10,811 bases of DNA from Dehalococcoidia bacterium (GCA_030602665.1 JAUVZE010000021.1:1-10811); one strand, 5' to 3'; shown: positions 1 through 6,125, counted from the stretch's first letter. A program made the numbers and translations. Notes: generated by a model not told the origin, from the letters alone.

Positions 1-22
1 CTGCCTCGCTACTGTTTATTAT

Positions 23-94
23 CTATTTTAACATAACTAAAAAGAAAATTCAGCTCACGATGCTTTGCCCATTTTATCGGCTATGTTAAAATAG
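23..94. repeat. 12-bp perfect inverted repeat upstream of uvrC
   Basis: CTATTTTAACAT at 23-34 is the exact reverse complement of ATGTTAAAATAG at 83-94, with 48 bp between the arms. The right arm holds the probable uvrC -10 hexamer (TAAAAT, 87-92), so the left arm puts the same hexamer on the minus strand. This would suit a pair of divergent promoters or a two-site operator. The gene to the left is outside the window, so its direction is unknown. Confidence 0.5.
65..92 (+). promoter_or_regulatory. Candidate sigma-70-type promoter for uvrC
   Basis: A -35-like TTGCCC (65-70) and a -10-like TAAAAT (87-92) are separated by 16 bp. The predicted transcription start is near 99, giving a leader of only about a dozen bases that contains the ribosome-binding site GAGGG (101-105) of uvrC. 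The -35 matches consensus at 4 of 6 positions, so the call is moderate. Confidence 0.45.
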
Positions 95-111
95 ACTTAC
101 GAGGGAACAAG

Positions 112-1935
112 TTGACTAGTAATCTTATCTTACAGCAAATGAATCAATTACCTATCAGCCCAGGCGTTTATCTCCTGAAAGATGCTGAAGGGAATATCCT
201 ATATGTGGGTAAGGCAGCTAACCTCCGCCACCGGCTAAGGTCGTATTTTGGCACCGGGCAGAAGTTACCGCCAAAACTTAAGCGGATGGTAGCCCGAGTT
301 AGTGACCTTGACTTCTTGGTTACCACCTCGGAACAGGAGGCTCTCATCCTGGAATTAAACCTGATAAAGCGGCATCGCCCCCGCTATAATGTCAGGCTTA
401 AAGATGATAAGACCTTCCCGTATCTCAAGATAGACCCCAATGAGGACTGGCCCAGGGTGTATATTACCCGGCGTCTGGAACAGGATGAGGGGCGCTACTT
501 CGGACCCTTTGCCAGCGCTAAATCGGTGCGCCAAACCCTGAAGACAATAAAAAGAATCTTCCCCTTTCGCTCCTGTTCCAAACCCGTCACCGGCACTGAT
601 TCCCGACCCTGCCTCTGGTATTATGTGGGAAAGTGTCTCGCTCCCTGCATCGGTGCTGTAAGTAAAGAGGAATACGCCGAGGTAATAAAACAGGTAATCC
701 TTTTCCTTGAAGGTAAACGAGGAAGGGTAGTCCAAGAGCTTGAGAGCCAGATGAGTAAGGCGGCGGAAGCTCTAGAATTTGAAAGGGCAACCTTGCTCCG
801 AGACCAAATCCAAGCAATCCACGAAGTTATTGAGGGGCAAAGAATTGCCACTACGGTGAGAGGCGAACAGGATGTTATTGCCTTGGCCCAGGACAAAGAC
901 CAAGCCCATGTCCAGGTTTTCTTCATCCGCAATAGTAAGCTAATTGGGCGAGAGAGCTTTGTCCTGCAAGGCACCCGTTCTGAAGAGCCACCACAAATTA
1001 TGACCAGCTTCATTAAACAGTTTTATGACTCGGCCCCTTATATACCTTCGCTATTACTACTCCAGTATCCGGTAGAAGATAAGATGGTCATTGAGAACTG
1101 GCTTCAAAGCAAAAAGGGGGCTAAGGTTAATATTCAAGTGCCAAGTCGGGGTAATAAAAAACAACTGGTCGGTATTGTCGCCGAAAATGCTCAGCGAGGT
1201 TTAGAGCAGTTCAAGATTAAGCAACTAGCCACGCCTAAAGTCCTGGAGACAGCTCTAGCTGAAATAGCCCGAGAACTCCAGTTGCCTCACCCCCCACTCC
1301 GCATGGAAGGCTACGACATCTCCAACATACAGGGAACATCAGCCGTGGGTAGCATGGTGGTCTTTGACCAAGGAAAGCCAAAGCCAGCTCACTACCGACG
1401 CTTTAGAATCAAAACTGTGTCGGGCGCTGATGACTATGCTATGCTCCACGAGGTAATCAAGCGACGATTTAAACGGAGTAGCGATGCCCCCGCCCCGGAT
1501 ACATGGACAATCCTTCCTGACCTTGTCCTCATTGACGGTGGCAAAGGACAACTTAATGCCGCCCAAGCCGCCATGCACGAAGTCGGAGCCGATTCTGTGC
1601 CCATTGCCAGCCTGGCCAAGGAAAATGAGCAGCTTTTCATCCCCCAGAGGATGGAGCCAATTATTCTACCCGGCAATTCCCCAGGTCTTCAGCTATTACA
1701 GCGCCTCAGAGATGAAGCACACCGCTTTGCCCTGGGCTACCACCAGAAAATACGCCAGAAGCGAACCTTTGCCTCCGCCCTTGACAATATTCCTGGTATT
1801 GGGCCTAAGCGTAAGCGTGTTCTGCTACGGCAGTTTGGCTCAGTCCGAGCCATCCAGGAGGCTTCCCTGGAAGAACTAGCCGCCACCAAGGGCATGAGCC
1901 GAAGCCTGGCTAAAAGAATAAAGGAGTCTTTATAA
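112..1935 (+). CDS. uvrC: UvrABC system protein C, excision nuclease subunit
   Basis: UvrC makes both incisions around bulky DNA lesions after UvrA/UvrB recognition in nucleotide excision repair. The 607 residues match the usual family length of about 600. In order: GIY-YIG nuclease (about 13-95; GVY 18-20, YVG 31-33, Glu81); four cysteines Cys155, Cys167, Cys175 and Cys179, in the positions reported to bind a 4Fe-4S cluster in UvrC; UVR motif that binds UvrB (about 203-240); RNase H-like nuclease (about 250-545) with Asp402 in GYDISN, Asp475 in LIDGGKGQ and His537 in DEAHRFA; and two helix-hairpin-helix motifs (about 555-605). The start is TTG at 112, chosen because GAGGG lies six bases before it and the GIY-YIG domain follows at once. 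It is probably co-transcribed with the GTPase directly downstream. All catalytic residues I can place are present, so it should be active. Confidence 0.97.
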   Translation: MTSNLILQQMNQLPISPGVYLLKDAEGNILYVGKAANLRHRLRSYFGTGQKLPPKLKRMVARVSDLDFLVTTSEQEALILELNLIKRHRPRYNVRLKDDKTFPYLKIDPNEDWPRVYITRRLEQDEGRYFGPFASAKSVRQTLKTIKRIFPFRSCSKPVTGTDSRPCLWYYVGKCLAPCIGAVSKEEYAEVIKQVILFLEGKRGRVVQELESQMSKAAEALEFERATLLRDQIQAIHEVIEGQRIATTVRGEQDVIALAQDKDQAHVQVFFIRNSKLIGRESFVLQGTRSEEPPQIMTSFIKQFYDSAPYIPSLLLLQYPVEDKMVIENWLQSKKGAKVNIQVPSRGNKKQLVGIVAENAQRGLEQFKIKQLATPKVLETALAEIARELQLPHPPLRMEGYDISNIQGTSAVGSMVVFDQGKPKPAHYRRFRIKTVSGADDYAMLHEVIKRRFKRSSDAPAPDTWTILPDLVLIDGGKGQLNAAQAAMHEVGADSVPIASLAKENEQLFIPQRMEPIILPGNSPGLQLLQRLRDEAHRFALGYHQKIRQKRTFASALDNIPGIGPKRKRVLLRQFGSVRAIQEASLEELAATKGMSRSLAKRIKESL

Positions 1936-2916
1936 ATGCCAGCTAATCTACCTCCTCAATACTTTGAAGCCGAGAAAAGATTCCGCTTGGCTAAAAGCCC
2001 GGAAGAAAAGATAGCCGGTCTGGAAGAGATGCTGGCTATTATGCCCAAACACAAGGGGACAGACCATCTTCGTGCTGAGCTAAGAGCTAGAATCGCCAAG
2101 CTGACCCAGCTAGCTGCCAAGAAATCTGGTGTCCGCCGGGCGTCTATGCTTATTGAGAAAGAGGGGGCTGCCCAGGTAGCAGTAATTGGCTTGCCTAATA
2201 CCGGTAAATCCCAGCTTGTTGCCAGCATTACCAATGCCTCCCCAACGGTAGCCGAATATCCCTTCACTACCCACAGCGCCATGCCAGGGATGATGGAATT
2301 TGAGAATATACAAATTCAGCTAATTGATACCCCACCCCTGGCACCTCAGTCTATTGAATGGTGGCTGCGACATATGCTGATACGGGCTGATGCCCTGTTA
2401 GTGGTGGTTGACTTAAATGATGCTCCATTAGCCCAGATGGAAGACATCACAGCACAACTGGACAAAATGAGAATAAGTATCGGCGAGAAGCAGAGCGAGG
2501 GGAATCTAGACATTCCCTTATACCAGAAGAAGGCGCTAATTATTGGCAACAAGCTTGACCTGGATAATGCCCGCCGGAACTACATCGCTTTGCAGAATAG
2601 GTATGAAAATAGCCTAACAGTTATCGCTATCTCGGCTAAAGAAGGAACTAGCCTGGAGGAACTGAAGCGTGCCATCTATCAAATGCTGGATATTATTCGG
2701 GTGTATACCAAGGCTCCAGGGGAAAAGCCAGATTTTACCGACCCGATAGTACTTGAACGAGGCAGCACTCTGGAAGATGCCGCCGCTGATGTCCACAAAG
2801 ATTTTGCCCGCAAGCTAAAATACGCCCGCATCTGGGGTTCCGGAAAGCACGACGGACTAATGGTAAAAAGAGACCACATCTTGCAGGACGGCGATATAAT
2901 AGAACTACACCTGTAG
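1936..2916 (+). CDS. DRG/Obg-like GTPase with C-terminal TGS domain
   Basis: This is a 326-residue P-loop GTPase. A helical N-terminus (about 1-75) precedes the G domain: G1 GLPNTGKS (85-92), G2 threonines 111-112 in YPFTTHSA, G3 DTPP (131-134), G4 NKLD (205-208) and G5 SAK (233-235). A TGS domain fills about 252-326 (VYTKAPGEKPDF through DGDIIEL), as in eukaryotic and archaeal DRG proteins, which associate with ribosomes. G3 is DTPP instead of DxxG, so the usual glycine is missing. The ATG follows the uvrC stop directly, and its ribosome-binding site AAGGAG (1921-1926) lies inside uvrC, so the two are probably translationally coupled. The TGS domain suggests RNA or ribosome binding; no specific substrate can be named. 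It is not canonical ObgE, which has a glycine-rich N-terminal Obg fold that is absent here. Confidence 0.85.
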   Translation: MPANLPPQYFEAEKRFRLAKSPEEKIAGLEEMLAIMPKHKGTDHLRAELRARIAKLTQLAAKKSGVRRASMLIEKEGAAQVAVIGLPNTGKSQLVASITNASPTVAEYPFTTHSAMPGMMEFENIQIQLIDTPPLAPQSIEWWLRHMLIRADALLVVVDLNDAPLAQMEDITAQLDKMRISIGEKQSEGNLDIPLYQKKALIIGNKLDLDNARRNYIALQNRYENSLTVIAISAKEGTSLEELKRAIYQMLDIIRVYTKAPGEKPDFTDPIVLERGSTLEDAAADVHKDFARKLKYARIWGSGKHDGLMVKRDHILQDGDIIELHL

Positions 2917-3004
2917 AATACTGAACATTTCGTCATTTTGTTACTACAAAGGGAAGTATCACAGTGTAAAAAGTAATCTCGCATACAGGGGGACCTGCAC
3001 TCGT

Positions 3005-3034
3005 TTTACAAAGAGGCTCCCTTTAGTGTATAAT
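3005..3034 (+). promoter_or_regulatory. Strong candidate promoter for the zinc-ribbon/rpsU/RRM cluster
   Basis: TTTACA (3005-3010) and a perfect TATAAT (3029-3034) are 18 bp apart. The predicted start near 3041 leaves a leader of about 100 nt before the first gene at 3146. This long leader contains the start-occluding hairpin at 3097-3147. Confidence 0.65.
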
Positions 3035-3096
3035 ATATAGTTGGTTCTAGTTTAGGTTATTACAAGCTTTTTCAAGTCACTTTAGACTACTTAAGT

Positions 3097-3147
3097 ATTG
3101 GATGACCGAACTCTAACTAAAATTCAAAAGAGAGGAGGTCATCCAAT
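3097..3147 (+). promoter_or_regulatory. Leader hairpin that pairs the ribosome-binding site and start codon
   Basis: ATTGGATGACC (3097-3107) is the exact reverse complement of GGTCATCCAAT (3137-3147), giving an 11-bp stem. Inside it, after a small internal loop, CTCT (3111-3114) can pair with AGAG (3131-3134), leaving a 16-nt A-rich terminal loop. The right side contains the Shine-Dalgarno GAGGAGGT (3132-3139) and the first two bases of the ATG at 3146. The folded mRNA would therefore hide the start site. This resembles an RNA thermometer or a switch opened by a protein, a ligand or temperature. The fold is read by eye; no energy was computed. Confidence 0.7.
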
Positions 3148-3445
3148 GAGTTTTCAGGACAAGTCTCTCCAGTGTTCAGACTGTGGGGCTACCTTCACTT
3201 TCAGCGCTGAGGAACAAGAGTTTTTCCAATCCAGAGGCTATACTAATGAGCCCAAGCGCTGCCCCTCGTGCCGGCAGGCAAGGAAGTCAGAGCGCTACGG
3301 AAATAGTAGCTACGGGTCCCGACGCCAGATGTTTCCCGCAACATGCGCGGAGTGTGGCAAGGATACCGAAGTACCCTTTGAACCTCGCGGTGATAGGCCG
3401 GTCTACTGTAGCGATTGCTACCGTAAAGTCAGACTGAGTAGATAG
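3146..3445 (+). CDS. Small protein with two zinc ribbons (probable zinc-ribbon plus CxxC-x17-CxxC domains)
   Basis: The protein has 99 residues and no catalytic motif. The first module (about 7-46) has Cys10-x2-Cys13 and Cys39-x2-Cys42 around an aromatic stretch FTFSAEEQEFF; it looks like the 'probable zinc-ribbon' family. The second (about 67-95) is Cys67-x2-Cys70, 17 residues, then Cys88-x2-Cys91, which fits the named CxxC-x17-CxxC domain. The linker is rich in Ser, Gly, Tyr and Arg. Zinc binding is inferred from the cysteines; nucleic-acid or ribosome binding is a guess from the neighbours. ATG 3146 is chosen over the in-frame TTG at 3098 because GAGGAGGT (3132-3139) lies just before it and CSDCG follows soon after. 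It leads the cluster with rpsU and two RRM genes, and its start site lies in the leader hairpin. Confidence 0.85.
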   Translation: MSFQDKSLQCSDCGATFTFSAEEQEFFQSRGYTNEPKRCPSCRQARKSERYGNSSYGSRRQMFPATCAECGKDTEVPFEPRGDRPVYCSDCYRKVRLSR

Positions 3446-3466
3446 TGCTGTCTCGAATCCTAAGAG

Positions 3467-3500
3467 CATACATAGGCCGGGGATACCTGGCCTGTGTATG
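3467..3500 (+). promoter_or_regulatory. Very stable 15-bp hairpin upstream of rpsU
   Basis: CATACATAGGCCGGG (3467-3481) pairs with CCTGGCCTGTGTATG (3486-3500) over 15 bp, including two G-U pairs, with a GATA tetraloop (3482-3485). It begins 21 bases after the zinc-ribbon stop and ends 23 bases before the rpsU ATG. No T-run follows (TCCCTAGAATG), so it is not a typical intrinsic terminator. A processing site, a transcript-stabilising stem or a regulatory site for S21 are possible roles. Confidence 0.65.
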
Positions 3501-3523
3501 TCCCTAGAATGTGTTGGTGTGTT

Positions 3524-3718
3524 ATGTCGTTGCAAATCTCGATACGTGAAGGTGAATCCCAAGATTCCCTGTTGCGTCGCTTTCAAAGGATGGTGCAGAT
3601 GAGTGGAATTCTGCGCGAGGCAAAGACCCATCGTCATTTTCTATCCAAGGGAGAGATGGCACGCATGAAAGCACAAAAGAGCGCCAGACGAAGGCGAAAA
3701 CAGCTGACAGGGAACTAA
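3524..3718 (+). CDS. rpsU: Small ribosomal subunit protein bS21
   Basis: The 64 residues match the usual length and pattern of bS21: IREGES near the start (7-12), the helix core LLRRFQRMV, SGIL, and a basic tail ending SARRRRKQ. bS21 sits on the 30S platform near the 3' end of 16S rRNA and helps translation initiation. ATG 3524 gives the family-typical start MSLQISIREGES; the upstream in-frame GTG 3494 and ATG 3509 would add non-family residues and begin within or next to the hairpin. No strong ribosome-binding site precedes ATG 3524, only a weak GGTGTG. This is notable because S21 influences Shine-Dalgarno use, so weak or controlled initiation on its own mRNA is plausible. Its RRM neighbours recall the rbpA1-rpsU arrangement known in cyanobacteria, where both are cold-responsive. 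Confidence 0.9.
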   Translation: MSLQISIREGESQDSLLRRFQRMVQMSGILREAKTHRHFLSKGEMARMKAQKSARRRRKQLTGN

Positions 3719-3755
3719 TTAGTAATAACCATAACCTAATGAAAGGAGCATTAAT

Positions 3756-4046
3756 ATGAAAATCTATGTGGGTAACTTATCTTATGATGTCACTGAGGAG
3801 GAATTACGCCAAGAATTCGTAGCTTTTGGGGAGGTTGAATCTGTAAATATCATAACGGACAAGTATAGTGGGCGGCCAAAGGGATTCGGGTTTGTTGAAA
3901 TGCCATCAGTGTCTGAAGGCCAAGCTGCAATTACTGCTCTCAATGGAAAAACACTAAAGGAACGGACGTTAACTGTTAATGCGGCTCGACCTCGCTCTGA
4001 TAACAGAGGCGGCGGATTTAGCGGAGGAAGACAGAGAAGATATTAA
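3756..4046 (+). CDS. RRM-domain RNA-binding protein, glycine/arginine tail (paralog 1)
   Basis: The 96-residue protein is a single RNA-recognition motif (about 1-78) with a short tail rich in Gly, Arg and Ser. RNP2 is IYVGNL (3-8) and RNP1 is KGFGFVEM (42-49), with the aromatic residues expected to stack on RNA. This is the architecture of small bacterial Rbp proteins, several of which in cyanobacteria are induced by cold. Binding single-stranded RNA is well supported; the target is unknown. ATG 3756 follows AAAGGAG (3742-3748) with ideal spacing. It lies 37 bases after rpsU and 129 bases before a second RRM gene that shares a nearly identical 65-bp segment. Confidence 0.93.
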   Translation: MKIYVGNLSYDVTEEELRQEFVAFGEVESVNIITDKYSGRPKGFGFVEMPSVSEGQAAITALNGKTLKERTLTVNAARPRSDNRGGGFSGGRQRRY

Positions 4047-4175
4047 ACTCCCTCTTCAGTTATTTCTGCTTAAGACACACAAAATATATTCATAACTCCG
4101 AAGGGCTATTAGTTTAGGTGTTAGTGACAAACAGTGGGCCAAGCCTAACCCAATCACCAAAGAAGGATGGGCAAT

Positions 4176-4502
4176 ATGAATATCTATGTGGGCAATTTAT
4201 CTCTCGAGGTGACTGAGGAGGAACTGCGACAAGAATTCATGGCTTTCGGAGAAGTGATATCTGTAACCATTATGAACGATAAGTATATTGGTAGCGGGCA
4301 ATCTAGGGGATACGGATTTGTTGAAATGCCATCAGTGTCTGAAGGTCAAGCTGCAATTACTGCCCTCAATGGGAAAACACTTAGGCATAGGACGATTGAT
4401 GTTATTCAGGCCCTCCCTCTTTCTGACAACGGTGGCAATGTCTCCTATAGTCACAAGAGAGGAGGCAGGTACAGTAGGAATGTAAGACAGAGAATAAGCT
4501 AA
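4176..4502 (+). CDS. RRM-domain RNA-binding protein (paralog 2)
   Basis: A second single-RRM protein, 108 residues, paralogous to the preceding gene: RNP2 IYVGNL (3-8) and RNP1 RGYGFVEM (44-51 or so). It has a small insertion (IGSGQ) in the loop before RNP1, and a different, longer basic tail (HKRGGRYSRNVRQRIS). ATG 4176 gives MNIYVGNL, parallel to the paralog, with AGAAGGA (4161-4167) as ribosome-binding site; ATG 4167 lies within that site and is less likely. The 129 bases before it show no clear promoter, so it may be read through from paralog 1. Its 3' end faces the minus-strand HAD relic, and I see no clear terminator between. Confidence 0.92.
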   Translation: MNIYVGNLSLEVTEEELRQEFMAFGEVISVTIMNDKYIGSGQSRGYGFVEMPSVSEGQAAITALNGKTLRHRTIDVIQALPLSDNGGNVSYSHKRGGRYSRNVRQRIS

Positions 4503-4540
4503 ACCTTTACTCATAATCTATATGCCTAAGATGTATAACC

Positions 4541-4618
4541 TCACACCAAAAACTTGTTAATCGCTGCCGCTACATCACTGTGGTCAATATCAAGGGTAAT
4601 ATGGTCGGCTACTGTCTT
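4541..4618 (-). pseudogene. Relic of a second HAD phosphatase gene (last 25 codons and stop)
   Basis: Read on the minus strand this encodes a 25-residue peptide starting KTVADHITLDIDH, ending NKFLV and then TGA. It matches the last 25 residues of the intact HAD gene at 5141-5968 at 23 positions. At DNA level it is 67 of 78 identical, including a 31-bp exact run (4576-4606 with 5176-5206), at a constant offset of 600 bp. Seven of the nine amino-acid codon differences are silent, so both copies diverged while under selection as coding sequence. No start codon exists: the frame meets a stop just upstream, at the DUF212 3' end. It is a broken 3' fragment, not a gene. Confidence 0.85.
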
Positions 4619-4628
4619 GTGCCAGTGT

Positions 4629-5087
4629 TTACATGGTAGTTATGGTAACCCAGAGCCAGGCAACAATAATACCTAATGCAGCTCCGGCAATGACCTGAAA
4701 CGGAGTATGCCCGATAAACTCCCGCAGGTCACGCTCCAACTCAGCTATAGGACGTCTGGACCTGAGCTCCTGTACGATACGGTTTAGAACAACTGATTGT
4801 AGGCCCACCGATTGCCGTATGCCGGCGGCATCATACATAACCACCAGAGCCAGGATAGCTGTAATGCCAAAGGCTACTGAGCCCAAACCCTGGATTATGG
4901 CCACCGATGTGGCCAGCGCGCTAACCAGTGCTGAATGTGCACTGGGCATACCGCCACTGATGACCAGGTAACGCAAGTCCAGCCGTTTATCTTTCACCAG
5001 TGTGATGAATACCTTCAGCAACTGTGCCACTGCCCAGGCACAAAGAGGCGCCACCAGTACCTTATTAGTAATGATTTCGTATAACAC
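4629..5087 (-). CDS. Divergent PAP2 family (DUF212/YuiD-like) membrane protein
   Basis: The 152-residue protein has several hydrophobic segments (about 10-30, 50-70, 72-90, 131-150) and the hallmark stretches of the divergent PAP2 family: SGGMPSAHSALVSALAT (44-60), MYDAAGIRQSVGLQ (84-97) and IGHTPFQVIAGAALG (125-139). PAP2 relatives are acid phosphatases that act on lipid or other phosphates; activity of this branch is not established, so a phosphatase role is inferred. The start is GTG (5087-5085), supported by the short N-terminus before TNKVLVAPLCAW, although the ribosome-binding site is weak. It lies 53 bases downstream of the HAD gene on the same strand, probably co-transcribed, and ends nine bases before the HAD relic. 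It is therefore framed by a direct repeat. Confidence 0.88.
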   Translation of the reverse strand: MLYEIITNKVLVAPLCAWAVAQLLKVFITLVKDKRLDLRYLVISGGMPSAHSALVSALATSVAIIQGLGSVAFGITAILALVVMYDAAGIRQSVGLQSVVLNRIVQELRSRRPIAELERDLREFIGHTPFQVIAGAALGIIVAWLWVTITTM

Positions 5088-5140
5088 CCTATTCCACGCT
5101 TACTCTCTTATCCTTAACCTGGGGTTTAGACTCTTATCAC

Positions 5141-5968
5141 TTACACCAAAAACTTATTTATAGCCGCCGCTACCCCACTGTGGTCAATATCAAGGGTAAT
5201 ATGGTCAGCGACTGCTTTAAGCTCATCGGGGGCATTGCCCATAGCAATGGCTAGACCAGCCGAGGTAAGGAGCGGAATATCATTAGTTCCATCCCCTATA
5301 GCTATAACCTCATCCAGAGATACTCCCAGATGTGAGGCCAAGGCTGCCAGGGCTTTCCCCTTAGATACTTCAGGAGCCAGAACATTGACGAAGTTAATGT
5401 CAGGATAGGCTGGTGTCTTTGTCCAGGTGAAATGAAGGCTGCTATCAAAATGAAGGCAGAAACTTCTAGCTTTGGCGATTTCCTGAGGAGAAGAAGTCGT
5501 TAATCCCCCTTTAATAATCCTCTCCCGGTTCCACACCTTAGTAAAATCTACTAACGTAGGCTCTATGCCAAAGAATTGCCGACGTATGTCAGACGCCCAT
5601 GTCTCCCGTTCTATAAAATAATGGGTTGTAGAATATAACTCAAGAGGTATGTCATTTAAATGGGCAAATTCAACTGCCTGTTTCACCACCTCCTGGCTAA
5701 TTGGCTGAACATAGACCTCTTCGTCCTGAGCTAGGCTACTGACCAAAGCACCATCAAAAAACATATGACAGCCATCCAGCGACAACTGGTTAATAATTCC
5801 CAAGCAGGCTTGAGTTACCCGGCCGGTAGACAAAGAAACCTGAATGCCTAGCTGCCGAGCCTTAGCCAGTGCCTCCCTATCCTCAGCCGATATACTCCCA
5901 TCCTTACCTACCAGTGTACCATCTACATCTACCACCAAAATTTTATAGAGATTATTTATCAACCCCAT
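5141..5968 (-). CDS. Cof-type HAD-superfamily phosphatase
   Basis: The 275-residue cytosolic protein has all HAD motifs: motif I DVDGT (14-18; nucleophile Asp14, acid/base Asp16), motif II STGR (47-50), motif III Lys203 before GKALAAL, and motif IV GDGTND (225-230) followed by the family pattern GLAIAMGNAPDELKAVAD. The large C2B cap between motifs II and III marks the Cof/YbiV group, which dephosphorylates sugar phosphates, FMN or similar small molecules. The substrate cannot be told. ATG (5968-5966) is listed, but TTG at 5962-5960 would also suit a G-rich ribosome-binding site. That G-rich site comes from the repeat element that abuts the gene. The last 25 codons are duplicated at 4541-4618. 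It lies 157 bases downstream of the DUF72 gene on the same strand. Confidence 0.92.
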   Translation of the reverse strand: MGLINNLYKILVVDVDGTLVGKDGSISAEDREALAKARQLGIQVSLSTGRVTQACLGIINQLSLDGCHMFFDGALVSSLAQDEEVYVQPISQEVVKQAVEFAHLNDIPLELYSTTHYFIERETWASDIRRQFFGIEPTLVDFTKVWNRERIIKGGLTTSSPQEIAKARSFCLHFDSSLHFTWTKTPAYPDINFVNVLAPEVSKGKALAALASHLGVSLDEVIAIGDGTNDIPLLTSAGLAIAMGNAPDELKAVADHITLDIDHSGVAAAINKFLV

Positions 5969-5973
5969 CCCCC

Positions 5974-6108
5974 TTAATCCCCCTCTCCTTTGAGGGAGAG
6001 GGGGAAACGGTTTTAGAAGAGGGGCTTCACCCCTCTTGAACTTCCCTCTATTGCTTTCTTCAAAGGAGAGAAGTTACTCATATAAGGGAGGCTTCGCCTC
6101 TCTTTGAC
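5974..6108. repeat. GA/CT-rich palindromic repeat, apparently two tandem degenerate units
   Basis: This intergenic stretch between the DUF72 and HAD genes holds three hairpins. CCCCCTCTCC (5979-5988) pairs with GGAGAGGGGG (5995-6004); AAGAGGGG (6017-6024) with CCCCTCTT (6030-6037); and AAGGGAGGC (6084-6092) with the segment 6096-6104, including one G-U pair. The second and third are variants of one GGCTTCRCC-loop hairpin, and each follows a GGAGAG-rich block, which suggests two tandem units. A related element in the opposite orientation lies at 6963-7042. This looks like a REP- or MITE-like non-coding repeat; part of it abuts the HAD start. Confidence 0.65.
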
Positions 6109-6125
6109 TCTCTTTTAGATTCAGC

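Noticed and set aside
355..1676. Long open frames antisense to uvrC and in its other forward frame
   Set aside because: They overlap a fully conserved uvrC, show no family motifs and are explained by its codon usage.
2935..3025. Terminator after the TGS GTPase from AAAGGGA (2948-2954) and TCCCTTT (3018-3024)
   Set aside because: The arms are only seven bases and more than 60 bases apart, and the right arm lies between the -35 and -10 of the next promoter.
3098..3145. Upstream TTG start of the zinc-ribbon protein
   Set aside because: No ribosome-binding site precedes it, and it would translate through the hairpin arm and the Shine-Dalgarno sequence used by ATG 3146.
3467..3500. Intrinsic transcription terminator between the zinc-ribbon gene and rpsU
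   Set aside because: The stem is strong, but TCCCTAGAATG follows instead of a run of T, so a regulatory or processing role is preferred.
4541..5218. An integrative mobile element carrying DUF212 with attachment-site repeats
   Set aside because: The flanking direct repeat is suggestive, but there is no integrase, transposase or terminal inverted repeat, and the copies differ by silent changes as homologous genes do; kept as a finding only.
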